Source: Sipunculus nudus (lineage: Eukaryota > Annelida > Sipuncula > Golfingiida > Sipunculidae). Taken from it: 64,000 nt of DNA. Of this stretch, positions 22,441 to 33,912 are shown one piece after another. Both the position numbers and the translations under genes were made by a program. Numbering within the stretch: position 1 is the stretch's first letter; every line of letters begins with the position of its first letter. The notes under the pieces were generated by a model, which had not been told where the DNA came from, made no database searches, and saw only the letters and a list, made by a program, of their open reading frames with translations. Location: the NCBI GenBank assembly GCA_026874595.1, contig CM049309.1, forward strand, positions 21,054,033 through 21,118,032. Direction: 5' to 3'.

Positions 22441-25209
22441 AAAGCTGAAATCCTTATGTGTGCATGATATGAAAATTATATCAACAGTGCTCACGGGAAA
22501 CAAACGTGCCTTGGTCACAGTTGGGCAAAATTTAATGTACTAATTTTATATTTATACTAGTAACTTATAAAATTTGAAAAATTCAGAACTAATTTTGGGT
22601 ATTCAATTGAATCTTGATTAATAATGTTACATCCCTGACAAAAAAATCTCTAGCTTCAGCAATGCCCTTGTTAAGGGAGTAAATATATTTCTTGATTTTT
22701 TACAAAGTGCATTATGTTTGGGCCTATAACTTAAAAAAAATACACAATACTGACATCATTTCTAGCATGTGCATAGTGAATGTATAGAAAAATATGTATA
22801 TTATATGTGATCAAAGTCAGATCAGCGGTTTTGATTTTAGGAAGTCTTAAAGTGTAACATTGGGTTTTTAATGGAAAAAAATGAAGTTTTTCATTGATAT
22901 CTCGAAGGAATTAAGTCCTAGTGACCAAATTCTTGGCATGGTAGGGGATTTTGGAGAAATCTAACTGTATGCCAAATTTAAGGAACTTTGAGCTGAAGCT
23001 TGGGAGCTGAGCTCTAGCAAACTGCATAACACTAGCAATATGTGACATGGTGCTTGAAAACTTGAATAAAATCTACAGTTTTTGATCAACTGGTTTCAAA
23101 TTTTTGGTGTTAACAGTTGAAATGCTAACAAAAACATGCTGTGAAAATTAAATCCACAGCAGTTACAGCAAAAAAACGTGCCATGGTCAAAGTTGGGCAA
23201 AATTTAAGGTACCAATTTTTTATTTTTGCTAATATTTTTAAAAATTTAAAAGATTTTGATCTAATTTGGGTATCCAATTTAATTTTGATTAATAAAAGTA
23301 ATATTACTGGAAAAAAAGTGTTTAGCTTTAACAAGTTTTGTGTTAAGTGATAAAATTTCTTTCCTGATTATTTACAAAATGCATTATGTTTGGGCCCATA
23401 ACTTTTTTAAATTAAATAATACAGACCTAATTTCTGGCATGTACATAGGAATTATATAGAGGATTATTTATAGGAAATATGAGGAAAAACAGATGAGTGG
23501 TTTTGATATTAGGCAGTCCTAAAGTGTGAAAATAGGTTTTTAATAAAAAATTGAGGTTTTTCCTTAATTTCTCAAAGGAATGAAGTCGCAAAGACCCAGT
23601 TCTCGGCTTGGTAGGAGATCTTGGGGACATCTAACATTATGCTGAATTTTGGATTCCTAGGTCTTACGGTTTCAAAACGTGCCACATCTACGGACGGACG
23701 GACGGACAGACGGACGGACGATGGACAATGGACCACGACTATAGCTCAGATGACTTAAAGTCAGCTGAGCTAAAAATCCGACAAAATTAATTAAAAAATC
23801 AGAAATTGCAGGTGGCGCCACCAAAATTGTGCAGCACATACAGACCATCAGTCCCAATGATCATAGTAAGTTTTGTGAAAATCCACAAAATGGTTCATGT
23901 GATATAAACTTCTGAGTGTTTTTCTATAATCAGCTCTAAAATGTAGAAAAATGGGTCAAGGTCACCCATTCGAACTTGACCAAGATTTTATTGATATACA
24001 TATTCACTGATGAAATAAAATTACAACGGTGAATCCTTTTAGAGATATCCTGCTCACAAGGTAAAAGTTAACAGACGCGGAAAGGACGGACGGACAGACA
24101 CCGGACAGACAGATGGACAGACGGACAGCTTGGGTGACGACAATAGCCCATCAGCCTATGAGCTGAGGGCTATAAACGGCTGTACATGTGTATTTGTCAT
24201 GAAAATTTCTATTTTTCATGAAATTTTCTAAGTTTAGGAGCTGTAAAATGGCCAAAAGTAGGTCAACCGGGACGAAACGCGAACTTGAACTGTAACTGGT
24301 CATTATCTGCCCACACACCAAAAATCTGGCCAATATTTGCAGGCATTGCGAAAAAAAGTCCGTACATGTGTATTTGTCATGAAAATTTCTATTTTTCATG
24401 AAATTTTCTAAGTTTAGGAGCCGTAAAACGGTCAAAAGTAGGTCAACCGGGATGAAACGCCAACTCGATCTGTTACTGGTCATTATCTGCCGACACACCA
24501 AAAATCAGGCCAATATCTGCACGCATTGCGAAAAAAAGTCTGTACAACTGTTTGATTTCGGAATGACAGAATGACGGAAGGACGGAAGGACGGACATGGG
24601 TAAAACTATATACAATATACACAAAGTGGCCGGGGCATAAAAAAACCTGCCATGGTCAAAGTTGGGCAAAATTTAAGGTACCAATTTTTCATTTTTGCTA
24701 TATTTTAAAAGATTTTGATCTAATTTTGGGTATACAATTTCATTTTGATTAATTAAAGTTACAATCGGAAAAAAGTCCTCAGCTTTAACATGTTTTGTGT
24801 TAAGTGATCAAATATCTTTCCTGATTTTTACAAAATGCATTATGTTTGGGCCCATAACTTTTTTAAATTATATAATACAGACCTAATTTCTTGCATGTAC
24901 ATAGGAACTATATAGAGGAATATTTAGGGTAAATATGAGGAAAAACAGATGAGTGGTTTTGATAGTAGGAAGTCCTGAAGTGTAAAAATAGGTTTTTAAT
25001 AAAAAATTGAGGTATTTCCTTAATTTCTCAAAGGTCGCAAATACCCAGTTGTTTGGCTTGGTAGGAGATCTTGGGGACATCTAACATTATGCTGAATTTT
25101 GGATTCCTTGGTCTTACGGTTTCAAAACGTGCCACATCTACTTACGGACCGACGATTTGACGACGGACAATGGACCACGACTATAGCTCTAGTCAGCTGA
25201 GCTAAAAAT

Positions 25210-25590
25210 GGCTGACTATGACCATATATCATGCTTCCTTGCTCTTGACATGAGGACCTGTACTACTGTTAAGGTGGAACAAACAATTATGGTTACAAAT
25301 ATGATTTCTGCCGTCCTGAAAGAGGGAAATTTAACACCATACTGTGAAAAACTTTTTTGACCTTTGACCTCTGGACCCCAAAATCGACAGGGATCTTCCA
25401 TAATTGATGGTTAAAACATATTTCAGGTTTGACCTCAATCTGTCAATCCTAACTGGAGTTATAATGCGGAAAAGAATTTACAGACGGACGGACAGACGGC
25501 AAGACAAACGGACGGACAGACGGACAGCTAGACAGATGGACAGGTCAATTACTATAGGGCACCCGCTTTTCAAGGGGGGCCCTAATAATG
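25210..25590 (+). mobile_element. Family I element, 3' part
   Basis: From GGCTGACTATGACCATATATC, through GACCTTTGACCTCTGGACCCC, to a long ACGG/ACAG tract (25479-25545) and the end hairpin TAGGGCACCC...GGGGGGCCCTAA. The paralogue 51081-51430 has the same body but a shorter end (TAGGGCCCTAA). The phrase GACCTTGACCTCTGACC also recurs in the I-like repeats at 43800-44410. The 5' end is not seen. The frame at 25404-25658 crosses the microsatellite and is not a gene. Confidence 0.75.
25555..25584 (+). other. Family I 3' hairpin
   Basis: TAGGGC-A-CCC, nine bases, GGG-G-GCCCTA, followed by ATAA. The end again reads CTAA, as in C, K and E. Confidence 0.75.
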
Positions 25591-25680
25591 ACAAAGAGCT
25601 TGGAGAAAAGGAGTCGGGAACAGCTGTATTATGGAGGAATGCTGCTTCCACTGCCTGATGATTGAGTTCTTTAACCCTTT
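25591..25680 (+). repeat. Single partial unit of the 124-bp repeat
   Basis: GAGCTTGGAGAAAAGGAGT, GGAACAGCTGTATTATGGAGG and ATGCTGCTTCCACTGCCTGATG match the unit at 38336-38400 almost base for base. It is an isolated unit next to the I terminus. Confidence 0.85.
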
Positions 25681-25859
25681 ACTGTTCAGATTAGCCTGTG
25701 GATTGTCACACTCCTACTGTTCAGATTTATTTTGCATTTTTTCCACATTTTGACATGAATCTATATAAGAGACATTAACTCAGTAACCGTTAAAGGTATC
25801 TTTGTGAAATTTTCAGCTTTTACTGTCAGGTATATGTCCATCATGTAATTTTATTTATT
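25681..25859. other. Unassigned leader of the 355-bp array
   Basis: Two loose copies of TACTGTTCAGATT (near 25680 and 25718) are the only structure seen. Confidence 0.4.
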
Positions 25860-27234
25860 TTCTACATACCTGGTTTGATATGTATGTTACTAAGGTATAT
25901 ACAGGTAAAAACAGGTAAATCTGTACTAACTGTATTTCCACTCACTGGTATATCACCAAAATGACCCCTTTCATCCTGTTCAGGTAACCCATTAACCATT
26001 TGATAAAAACAGGGAAATGTAAGGATTTTTTTTCATTCTAAGGTAATTATTAATTAAAGGTAAGAAAAAGGTAAATGATTTGGTTTAATACTAGAAAGGG
26101 AACCACCAACGAACCAGAATGTGCAAGTAAAATTGGATTTTTCTGTGAAATCAAATATTTTTCACCTGAAAAGCTTGCTGACCCAAAGAGCACATTCTAT
26201 GATTATTAACATATAACACATATGTTTACCTGAACAGGTAAGTAAAGGTAAATTATTTTTTTTTCTGAATATGTTAGCAAACACCTTGTTCATCAATATA
26301 GTTACTATAAATTAATACCTTCTCTATTAATGGAATGTATAATTCATTTTGATATAAGAACAGGTGCTTTTAATACAGTAATTAAGTTACCTATGTGAAT
26401 AGTACCTTTGTTCTTCAACTGATCTAATTACCTGTGGCAGTGACAAAGTCATGCTGAAAAGTGGCTGAGAAGAATATGGATAAACAAGTGTCAACTGTGT
26501 AAAACCATTACATTTTGATTTTTCAGACATGTAAAACATAAATTGATAATTTTGGTTACGGTTACACATAAAAACATACTCACCTGTACAGGTGAGTTCA
26601 GGTAAATACAGGTAAATTATTTTTTTAATGAAGTATATATTCTATACATGTAATAAGGGAGAAAAAAAACATACAAATTAATTTTGAGTGCCAGGTGTAA
26701 AATTTATGAATTATAGGTACTAACTGCACTATTTATTGGGTTACCTGAAATGATACCTTTGATCTTAAACAGATTTAATTACCTTTGTAAGTACAGAATA
26801 TACAGACAACTTTTCATTTTAAAAGTGGAGAGGAAATTTTTGAAGGAGTTAAAACAATATGCACAAGCTATCTTTTAATTAACTGCACAGCCACGAGACT
26901 TGTGGATTTCAATTTTGCCAATTTCTACCTGTAAAAGTTTACTCACCTGCACAGGTAAGATCAGGTAAATAAAGGTAAATTCTCATTTTTTTAATTTAAA
27001 TTATATATTATACTTGTTATAAGGGACATTGCAATAAAAACTATTTACTTTTGTCCAATGTGCAAAATATATAATTTATGGGTGTGAAATGCACTAATTA
27101 TCTGGTTACCTGTAATATACCTTTTTATGTCAAATTAATATATTTTTACATGTGCAGGCAAAAACAAATCGCCGACTGATTTTAAAATAAAATCTGGAAA
27201 AATGTGTCTACCCTGTTTGTTAACATTTAAAGCA
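25860..27234 (+). repeat. ~355-bp tandem repeat with CACCTG/CAGGTG palindromes
   Basis: ACAGGT marks units at 25901, 26234, 26588 and 26951 (spacing 333, 354, 363). Each unit has a palindrome of the ACCTGnACAGGT type, then AGGTAAAT...AGGTAAATT and a T-run, followed by TATATTCTA-like sequence and GTTACCT. Units are diverged. AGGTAA and its complement recur many times between the palindromes. The repeat is not found elsewhere in the window, apart from a few AGGTAAA phrases at 33230-33260. No coding frame. Confidence 0.85.
26578..26597. other. 20-bp perfect palindrome in the 355-bp repeat
   Basis: ACTCACCTGTACAGGTGAGT is identical to its reverse complement. It joins two CAGGTG E-boxes (the Snail/ZEB-type core) head to head. 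The neighbouring units have CTGAACAGGTAAGT (26230) and ACTCACCTGCACAGGTAAG (26941). Confidence 0.93.
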
Positions 27235-27416
27235 ACAAGTGACCCATGGGTCATGACGCTCAGCTGACTGGGAAGAGATTCGCAAAAGGAAATTTTATCA
27301 TCAGAATGGTAGTATATACCCATTCAACTGAAGCATCAAACAGATTAACCAACAGGCCAAGATTTAGTCTGTATTTATATATCTCAAAAATAGAGAAAAA
27401 TGTGTAAACTTTTAAA

Positions 27417-28590
27417 ACTAGAAAACGGGTAACCGACAAGTGACTACATGTATCTGCCAAAATCGGATAGTGAGGCATGGATTGAGTGGCAAGGGGAAAT
27501 AGAGTGAGGTATGTTGCATATTAGCATGGATGTCTGCAGCCTAAATGTGTATGTAGGTTGTGCCACCTACCACAAATCCAGAAAGCTGTCCAAGTTGTAT
27601 ACACCTGCAAAATTTTAGGCAAAAAGGTCAAACCACTACATGTATATGAGCGATTTTTGTCCATGGCAGACAAACAGACAAACACTGTGCAAAAAATCTT
27701 TGCAGGTAACCCCTCCAGTTTTGTGTATGATAAAGACCTATGTGAGATCTAAACACATGCACAATTTTGGCCCAATCGGTCAAATGGTTCCTGAGATATG
27801 AGCTTGGATGTGTCCAGCGTTAACTTGAATGTAGGTGGCGCCACCTGTCATAAAATCAAGAAAGCTGTCCACGATGTATAAACCTGCAAAATTTTAGGCA
27901 GTTATGTCGAACCACTACAGAGAAATGAGTAATTTTAGGCCACGGCAGACTAACAGACAGACGCTGTGCAAACATTGTTACAGGTGGCGCCACCATTTTT
28001 TGTGTATGTTACAGAGCTATCAAAGGGCTACATTTGTATAAATTTTATTTCCTGATCGGTCAAACGGTTCCCGAGATATAAGCTTGGATGTCATCAGAAT
28101 GAACGTGAACGTAGGTGGCGCCACCTTTCATAAAATCAAGAAAGCTATCCTGGATGTATACACATGACGAATTTCAGGTGAATTAGTCAATTCACTGCAG
28201 AGATATGAGTGATTTTAACCCAAGGCAGATGAACAGATGGACACTGTGTAAACATGGTTACAGGTGGCGCCACCATTTTTTGTGTATGTTATAAAGCAAT
28301 CCAAGGGCTACATTTGTATCAATTTTATTTCCTGATTGGTCAAACGGTTCCCGAGATATGAGGGTTTATGAGTGGAAACAGACCCACAAATGGACACTGG
28401 ATAGAGAGGAAAGGTCAGAGGTCAATGCAAATTGGTTAGGCACCAGTTCACATGTGACCCAATAATAGGTGTAAGTTTGGGAATATCGGTCCATTAGTCT
28501 CCGAGGAGCTCTCTGGAAACGAACGCCGCCGCGGCGGAGGAACTCGGTCAAAAACATAGTATCCGCAAAACTTCGTTTTGGCGGATACAA
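27417..28590 (+). mobile_element. Family D element, copy 2
   Basis: 5' end ACTAGAAAACGGGTAACCG, a changed form of the usual start whose hairpin (GTAACCGACAAGTGACTAC) is weakened. Palindromes lie near 27834, 27984, 28113 and 28264, in the D dimer rhythm. The end is ATAGTATCCGC...GTTTTGGCGGATACAA. Shorter than copy 1 by about one dimer. Confidence 0.87.
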
Positions 28591-30865
28591 AAAAACCAGG
28601 TGGCTCCACCGGTCTGCAGAAACTAATAAAAACACTTAATGGTCAATATCCATGCAAAATATCATGGTGATCTCTGCATTAGTTGTTCAGATACTTCAGT
28701 TTTTGTATCAAATTGTCCATTATTCTGAGGGATACTTCGGAGTCCTATAGCTTGAAGGATATGGGTAACAGAGACCTAATTTCAAGTTTCCACAGGCACC
28801 TTTCATGGGCCTCCTTGCATGACAAGAATGAAGATTCTAGGTCCAGTTGTTGCGATTTGTACCCTGTTGACAGATAACCACATCTTTAAAGGTCTCAAAA
28901 AAAAAGAAAAAAAATTGTAAAAATTTGAAAAAAAAATAGAGGTGGCACACCCAGTCTGCAGAAACTGATGGAACAGCTCATGATCAATATGTATGCCGAA
29001 AATCATGACCATCAGTGTTGTAGTTATTGAAATACTGCAGTTTTTGTATCAAATTTTCCATTATTCTGGGGGGGGGGGTATTTTGGACCCATACAGCTTA
29101 AAGAATATGGGTAACAGAGACCTTATTTCAAGTTTCCATGGAGACTTTTCACGGGTCTCCCTGTGTGTCAAGAATGAAGATTCTTGGTCCAGTTTTTATG
29201 ATTTGTGCCCTGTTAACAGATGTTCATATCTTTAAAGGTCTCAAAAATACAGAAAAATTTCGTAAAAAAAAACGAACAAATACAGGTGGTGCCACCAGTC
29301 TGCAGAAACTTATGAAACACTCCATGATCAATATCCACGCAAACAATTATGGTTATCTCTGCATTAGTTGTTCAGATACTTTAGCTTTTGTATCAAATTT
29401 TCCATTATTCTGAGCTGTACTTTGGAGTGCCATAGCTCAAAGGATATGGGTAACAGAGACCAAATTTCAGGTTTCCATGGAGACTTATCATGGGTCTCCC
29501 TGTGTGTCAAGAACGAAGATTCTAGGTCCAAAAAATCGAAAAATACAGGTGGCGCCACCAGTCTGCAGGAAGTTATGTAACATCTCATGATCAATATGTA
29601 TGCCAAAAATCATGACCATCAGTCAAGTAGTTAATGAGATATTGAAGTTTTTGTATGAAATTTTTTACTTTTCTGGGGGGTACTTTGGGGCCACATAGCT
29701 CGAAGGATATAGGTAACAGAGACCTAATTTCTGGTTTCCATGGAGACTTTTCATAGGTCTCTCAGTGTGTCGAAAATGAAGATTCTAGGTCTAGTCGTTA
29801 CGATTTGTGCCACGCTAACAGATGACAGCATCCTCAGAGGTCTCAAAAATAGAGGAAAAAATCGTAAAAAATCAAACAGTACAGGTGGCGCCACCAGTCT
29901 GCAGGAACTGATCGAACATCTCATGATCAATATGTATGCCAAAAATGAAGACCATCAGTGATGTAGTTATTGAGATATTGAAGTTTTTGTATGAAATTTT
30001 TTACTATTCTGGGGGTTTTTTGGGGCCCCATAGCTCAAAGGATATGGGTAACAGAGACCTAATTTCTGGTTTCCAAGGAGATTTTTCATGGACCTCTCAG
30101 TGTGTCAAGAATTAAGATTCTAAGTACAGTCGTTATGATTTGTGCCTTGTTAACAGATGTTCACATTTTTAAAGGTCTCAAAAATAGAGAAAAAAATTCA
30201 TAAAAAATCGAAAAATACAGGTGGCGCCACCAGTCTGCAGGAAGTGATGTAACATCTCATGATCAATATGTATGCCAAAAATCATGACCATCAGTAAAGT
30301 AGTTAATGAGATATTGAAGTTTTTGTATGAAATTTTTGACTTTTCTGGGGGGTACTTTGGGGCCACATAGCTCAAAGGATATGGGTAACAGAGACCAAAT
30401 TTCAGGTTTCCATGGCGACTTATCATGGGACTCCCTGTGTGTCAAGAACGAAGATTCTAGGTCCAGTCGTTACGATTTGTACCCTGTTGACAGATAACTA
30501 CATCCTTAAAGGTCTCAAAAATGGAGAAAACAATTCGTGAACATTGAAAAATACAGGTGGCGCCACCAGTCTGCACAAACTGATGAAACATCTCATGATC
30601 AATATGTATGTCGAAAATCATGACCATCAGTGATGTAGTTAATGAGATATTGAAGTTTTTGTATGAAATTTTTTACTATTCTGGGGGGTAATTTTGGGCC
30701 CGGTAGCTCGAAGGATATGGGTAACAGAGTCCTAATTTCTGGTTTCCATGGAGACTTTTCATAGGTCTCTCAGTGTGTCGAAAATGAAGATTCTAGGTCC
30801 AGTCATTACGATTTGTGCCACGCTAACAGATGACAGCATCCTCAAAGGTCTCAAAAATAGAGGAA

Positions 30866-32479
30866 ACAAGGGACCTATGGGTCACTATGCTCAGCTGACG
30901 TTAACCTTGAAGGTAAAAATCTAAAATAATATCAAATGGAGATAAAGTGTAAGAGGAAGAGGTAATAAAGGCCATGGTTGGTTTATATGATTGGTTTGTA
31001 TTGATGAGCAAGAAATTGTTGCAAATAATATTTTGTGACCTGACCATGTGTTCCCTAATGTTGAAACTGAAGCATGTGAGCAGTTTGTCAATATAACATA
31101 TATATCTGAATATAAAAGTTGATTCATAATTCTCAATTGCATCATCATAAATCTCAATCTTGTCAGATAACACCACATCATGCATACAAATGTTTATTTA
31201 TTTTTTACCACAAAAATATATCTTTTAAATCTGCAAAACAATAAATGTCTAAAAAAAATACTTGATTTAGATTTTACAATTTTGAATTGTGTCTTTATTT
31301 ATCCATAATGTGCTTCATATTTTATCATAATTTAAGCATACTGATGGGTTCCATTATGATTGGTAAAATCATTTAAAAGAAAAATGATTTCTTTAAAAAT
31401 GTTACATTACACAACATTGCATCTTCTGGATTATACCTTGAATTACTTTTTTAAGGAAAGTTTTTGCATATCAGAGTGGAAACAGCATTACAATTAAGGA
31501 GATACAGTGAAAACAATAACAATACTGCATAACATTTGGTGGGTTGGGTTTGCGGGGGGGGGGGGGGGGGGGGAATGGGGTGGTGATATCAGAATAACTG
31601 TACACCTGTCACAGCAGGGGATCTCCCCCAGTGACTGTAACAAATCAGAAACCCTGGCATAGCTGACTTCCAGTGACCTGGAGTGGGACCCTGCATCTGT
31701 AATCTGTAATCAAAGCAAATGACTACAATAGAGCCTCAAGAAAAAAATCAATAACTAGCTTAATTTTCAAGCTTTTACTTCCAAATTTCAGATTTAAACA
31801 AATTAAATATTTATGTTTACATGCTGTGAAAATTAAATCAATGGTACTTACAGGAAAAAAACGTGCCATGGTCAAAGTTGGGCAAAATTTAAGGTACTGA
31901 TTTTATTTTTATGCTAATTACTTAAAAAATTTACAAAATTCAGATCTAATTTTGGGTAAACAATTGAATCTTAATTAAACATAGTTATATACTTGGGAAA
32001 ATAGACTCTAGTTTCAAAATTTTTCATGTTAAGTGAGTAAATATTTTTCCTGATTTTTTACAAAGTCCATTATGTTTGGGCCCATAACTTAAAGAATTTA
32101 TACTTAACAGACTTAATTTCTGGCATGTACATAGGAACTATATAGAAGAATATTTATGGTTAATATGAGGAAAAACAGATGAGTGGTTTTGAAATTAGGC
32201 AGTCCTGAAGTGTGAAAATAGGATTTAAATAAAAAATTGAGGTTTTTCCTTAATTTCTCAAAGGAACGAAGTCGCAAAGACCCAGTTTTCGGCTTGGTAG
32301 GAGATCTTGGGGACATCTAACATTATGCTGAATTTTGGATTCCTAGGTCTTACGGTTTCAAAACGTGCCACATCGACGGACGGACGGACGGACGGACGGA
32401 CGGACGGACAGACGGACGGACGACGGACAATGGACCACGACTATAGCTCAGATGACTTATAGTCAGCTGAGCTAAAAAT
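30866..32479 (+). mobile_element. Complete short family C (690-bp type)
   Basis: ACAAGGGACCTATGGGTCAC and GCTCAGCTGACG at the start; hairpin and TAAAAAT at the end. It lies in a type I satellite monomer whose uninterrupted form reads ATAGAGG, six A, TCGTAAAAAATC (29853). With the insertion there are three A before CAAGGG and five after GAGCT, so two A are gained. That fits a 3' end of CTAA with no target duplication, but the A-run leaves it ambiguous. A G-run (31554-31573) and about one 690-bp monomer make up the body. It is the best template for the deleted copy at 4555. Confidence 0.9.
32377..32428 (+). repeat. (ACGG)n tract
   Basis: About eight ACGG units with one ACAG, then ACGGACGACGGAC, just inside the C hairpin. 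It is the longest pure run of this motif in the window, and in one frame it would translate as a Pro-Ser-Val-Arg repeat, which is not a protein. Confidence 0.96.
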
Positions 32480-33639
32480 CGTAAAAAATCAAACAGTACA
32501 GGTGGCGCCACCAGTCTGCAGGAACTGATCGAACATCTCATGATCAATATGTATGCCAAAAATGAAGACCATCAGTGATGTAGTTATTGAGATATTGAAG
32601 TTTTTGTATGAAATTTTTTACTATTCTGGGGGTTTTTTGGGGCCCCATAGCTCAAAGGATATGGGTAACAGAGACCTAATTTCTGGTTTCCAAGGAGATT
32701 TTTCATGGACCTCTCAGTGTGTCAAGAATTAAGATTCTAAGTACAGTCGTTATGATTTGTGCCTTGTTAACAGATGTTCACATTTTTAAAGGTCTCAAAA
32801 ATAGAGAAAAAAATTCATAAAAAATCGAAAAATACAGGTGGCGCCACCAGTCTGCAGGAAGTGATGTAACATCTCATGATCAATATGTATGCCGAAAATC
32901 ATGACCATCAGTCAAGTAGTTAATGAGATATTGAAGTTTTTGTATGAAATTTTTGACTTTTCTGGGGGGTAATTTTGGGCCCGGTAGCTCGAAGGATATG
33001 GGTAACAGAGACCTAATTTCTGGTTTCCAAGGAGATTTTTTATGGACCTCTCAGAATCCTAAGTTACAAGGTTCTAGGTCCAGCGGTTACGATTTGTGCC
33101 TGGTTGACAGACGGACAGACGGACAGACGGACGACGGACAAAGAGTGATCGCTATAGCTCAGATGACTTTCAGTCAGCTGAGCTAATAATAAAATTGCTG
33201 TTTAGTTGGTCTGTCGCGTTTATCTGCACAGGTAAAAATCCAGGTGCGACAGGTAAACAGGTGTGCACTTGGTTCGATCAACGATTAGCCTAAATAAACG
33301 TTGATATATCCAAATCTTTCCCATTCGAAACAGTGCAAATGTACTAAAATTTGAAATAAAAAATCAAAACAAATATGTCTTACACTTGTGAAAACTCTTA
33401 TTTTCTTAATTGAGGGTATCCATGCAATTTCTTTTAAAGTACCCGCCCCTCCGCGGCTGACGGTGATTGAGCGATAATGAGTGAATTTAGCAATATGTAG
33501 CACACAAGGTACATTAACGAGGCGGTTTTGCAGACTTTAGTCGCAGAATTATCCTATCTAGTCAATATAACGGAAAAATAAAAATAAATAAATCATTTAC
33601 TGAACAATTAAGATGCAAGACGACACGTCTGTTTGGGTT

Positions 33640-33850
33640 TTTTTCCTGAACGGTCCAATTTTACCGCGTCATCCCTCAGCCAGCGGTGACGCACTGACGC
33701 TGTAAACTTTTCTCACCCAATCGTATCTACTTTTACATCAGCAAGGTTCACGTGACTGGGTCTGGCGTGTTTATTATGTAAAGTCTTTTAAATGGACATG
33801 GTTCACGTGACTGAGTCTGGCGTGTTTATTATAAGAAGCATCATGAGATG
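33640..33850. promoter_or_regulatory. Candidate regulatory patch with duplicated CACGTG site
   Basis: GGTTCACGTGACTG-GTCTGGCGTGTTTATTAT occurs at 33745 and 33800, a 55-bp tandem duplication. Each copy carries TCACGTGA, a palindromic bHLH-zip E-box of the USF/MITF/TFEB type. Nearby are TGACGCACTGACG (CRE-like) and CACCCAATCG (CCAAT). Promoter function is inferred from site density only. Confidence 0.4.
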
Positions 33851-33883
33851 CTGTGCCGACTGGCGGTTGAATTATTCTTTTTT

Positions 33884-33912
33884 TGTGTGTGTGTGTGTGG
33901 GGGGGGGGGGGG
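33884..33912. repeat. (GT)n followed by G-run
   Basis: GTGTGTGTGTGTG runs into fourteen or so G. Simple sequence, a likely length-variable site. Confidence 0.9.

Larger units (their letters stand above)
19079..23777 (+). mobile_element. Family C (690-bp type) with B nested inside
   Basis: Starts ACAAGGGACCTATGGGTCA and CGCTCAGCTG; ends with the ACGG tract (23693-23735), the hairpin GCTCAGATGACT...AGTCAGCTGAGC and TAAAAAT. A B element occupies 19125-21207. The remaining body (21208-22440) is AT-rich, and 22440-23777 holds two ~690-bp monomers, each with GAAAATTAAATC and AAACGTGCC..GGTCA..GTTGGGCAAAATTTAA. The copy at 61556-64000 lacks the B insertion. ORFs in the body have no recognisable family. 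Confidence 0.88.
18832..24175 (+). mobile_element. Family K within the outer B copy, split by C
   Basis: K sequence runs 18832-19078 and resumes at 23778. The right part holds the palindrome in TGCAGGTGGCGCCACC (about 23808-23823), a GACGGACGGACAGAC tract and the end GACAATAGCCCATCAGCCTA...GCTGAGGGCTATAAA near 24140-24175. Joining the two parts restores AAAATTGAAAAATCCGATAAAA, as read uninterrupted at 59590. Confidence 0.8.
18449..24638 (+). mobile_element. Family B element (outer copy) carrying K
   Basis: 5' end ACTAGATGTGTCGG-AACGACAC then GAATGCCCCCGCC; 3' end near 24605-24638 has ACAAAGTGGCCGGGGCAT, a decayed form of the B hairpin. Family-B sequence proper covers 18449-18831 and 24176-24638; K lies between and is itself split by a C element at 19079-23777. 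Two 180-bp monomers remain near the 3' end (GTACATGTG at 24184 and 24364). An (AATGACGG)n-like tract precedes the end. Non-autonomous. Confidence 0.82.
16520..25209 (+). mobile_element. Host C element (690-bp type) split by D and a B composite
   Basis: Three separated pieces read as one C element: 16520-16550, 18020-18448 and 24639-25209. Joining the flanks of D gives the order seen uninterrupted at 24840-24900. Joining the flanks of the B composite gives GCTTACAGG then AAAAAAACGTGCC, as at 5755 and 31850. It ends ...GTCAGCTGAGCTAAAAAT at 25209, where the microsatellite and hairpin are partly eroded. The 5' end of this C copy is not identifiable. Confidence 0.72.
27235..33190 (+). mobile_element. 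Large family C element with D and C nested
   Basis: 5' end ACAAGTGACCCATGGGTCA plus CGCTCAGCTGACTGGGAAG; 3' end at 33150-33190 is the C hairpin followed by TAATAAT. D interrupts it at 27417-28590: the left flank stops in ATAGAGAAAAATGTGTAAAC and the right flank starts at a palindrome, joining as one monomer boundary. A second C sits at 30866-32479. The rest is 336-bp monomers, of which 28600-30865 is paralogous to the start of the window, but here the 673-bp dimer is not amplified. A monomer is internally deleted at 29530. An ACAG/ACGG tract lies at 33105-33140. Confidence 0.85.

Noticed and set aside
32350-32430. Pro-Ser-Val-Arg repeat protein on the minus strand
   Set aside because: Direct translation of the (ACGG)n microsatellite; similar runs arise at every such tract.
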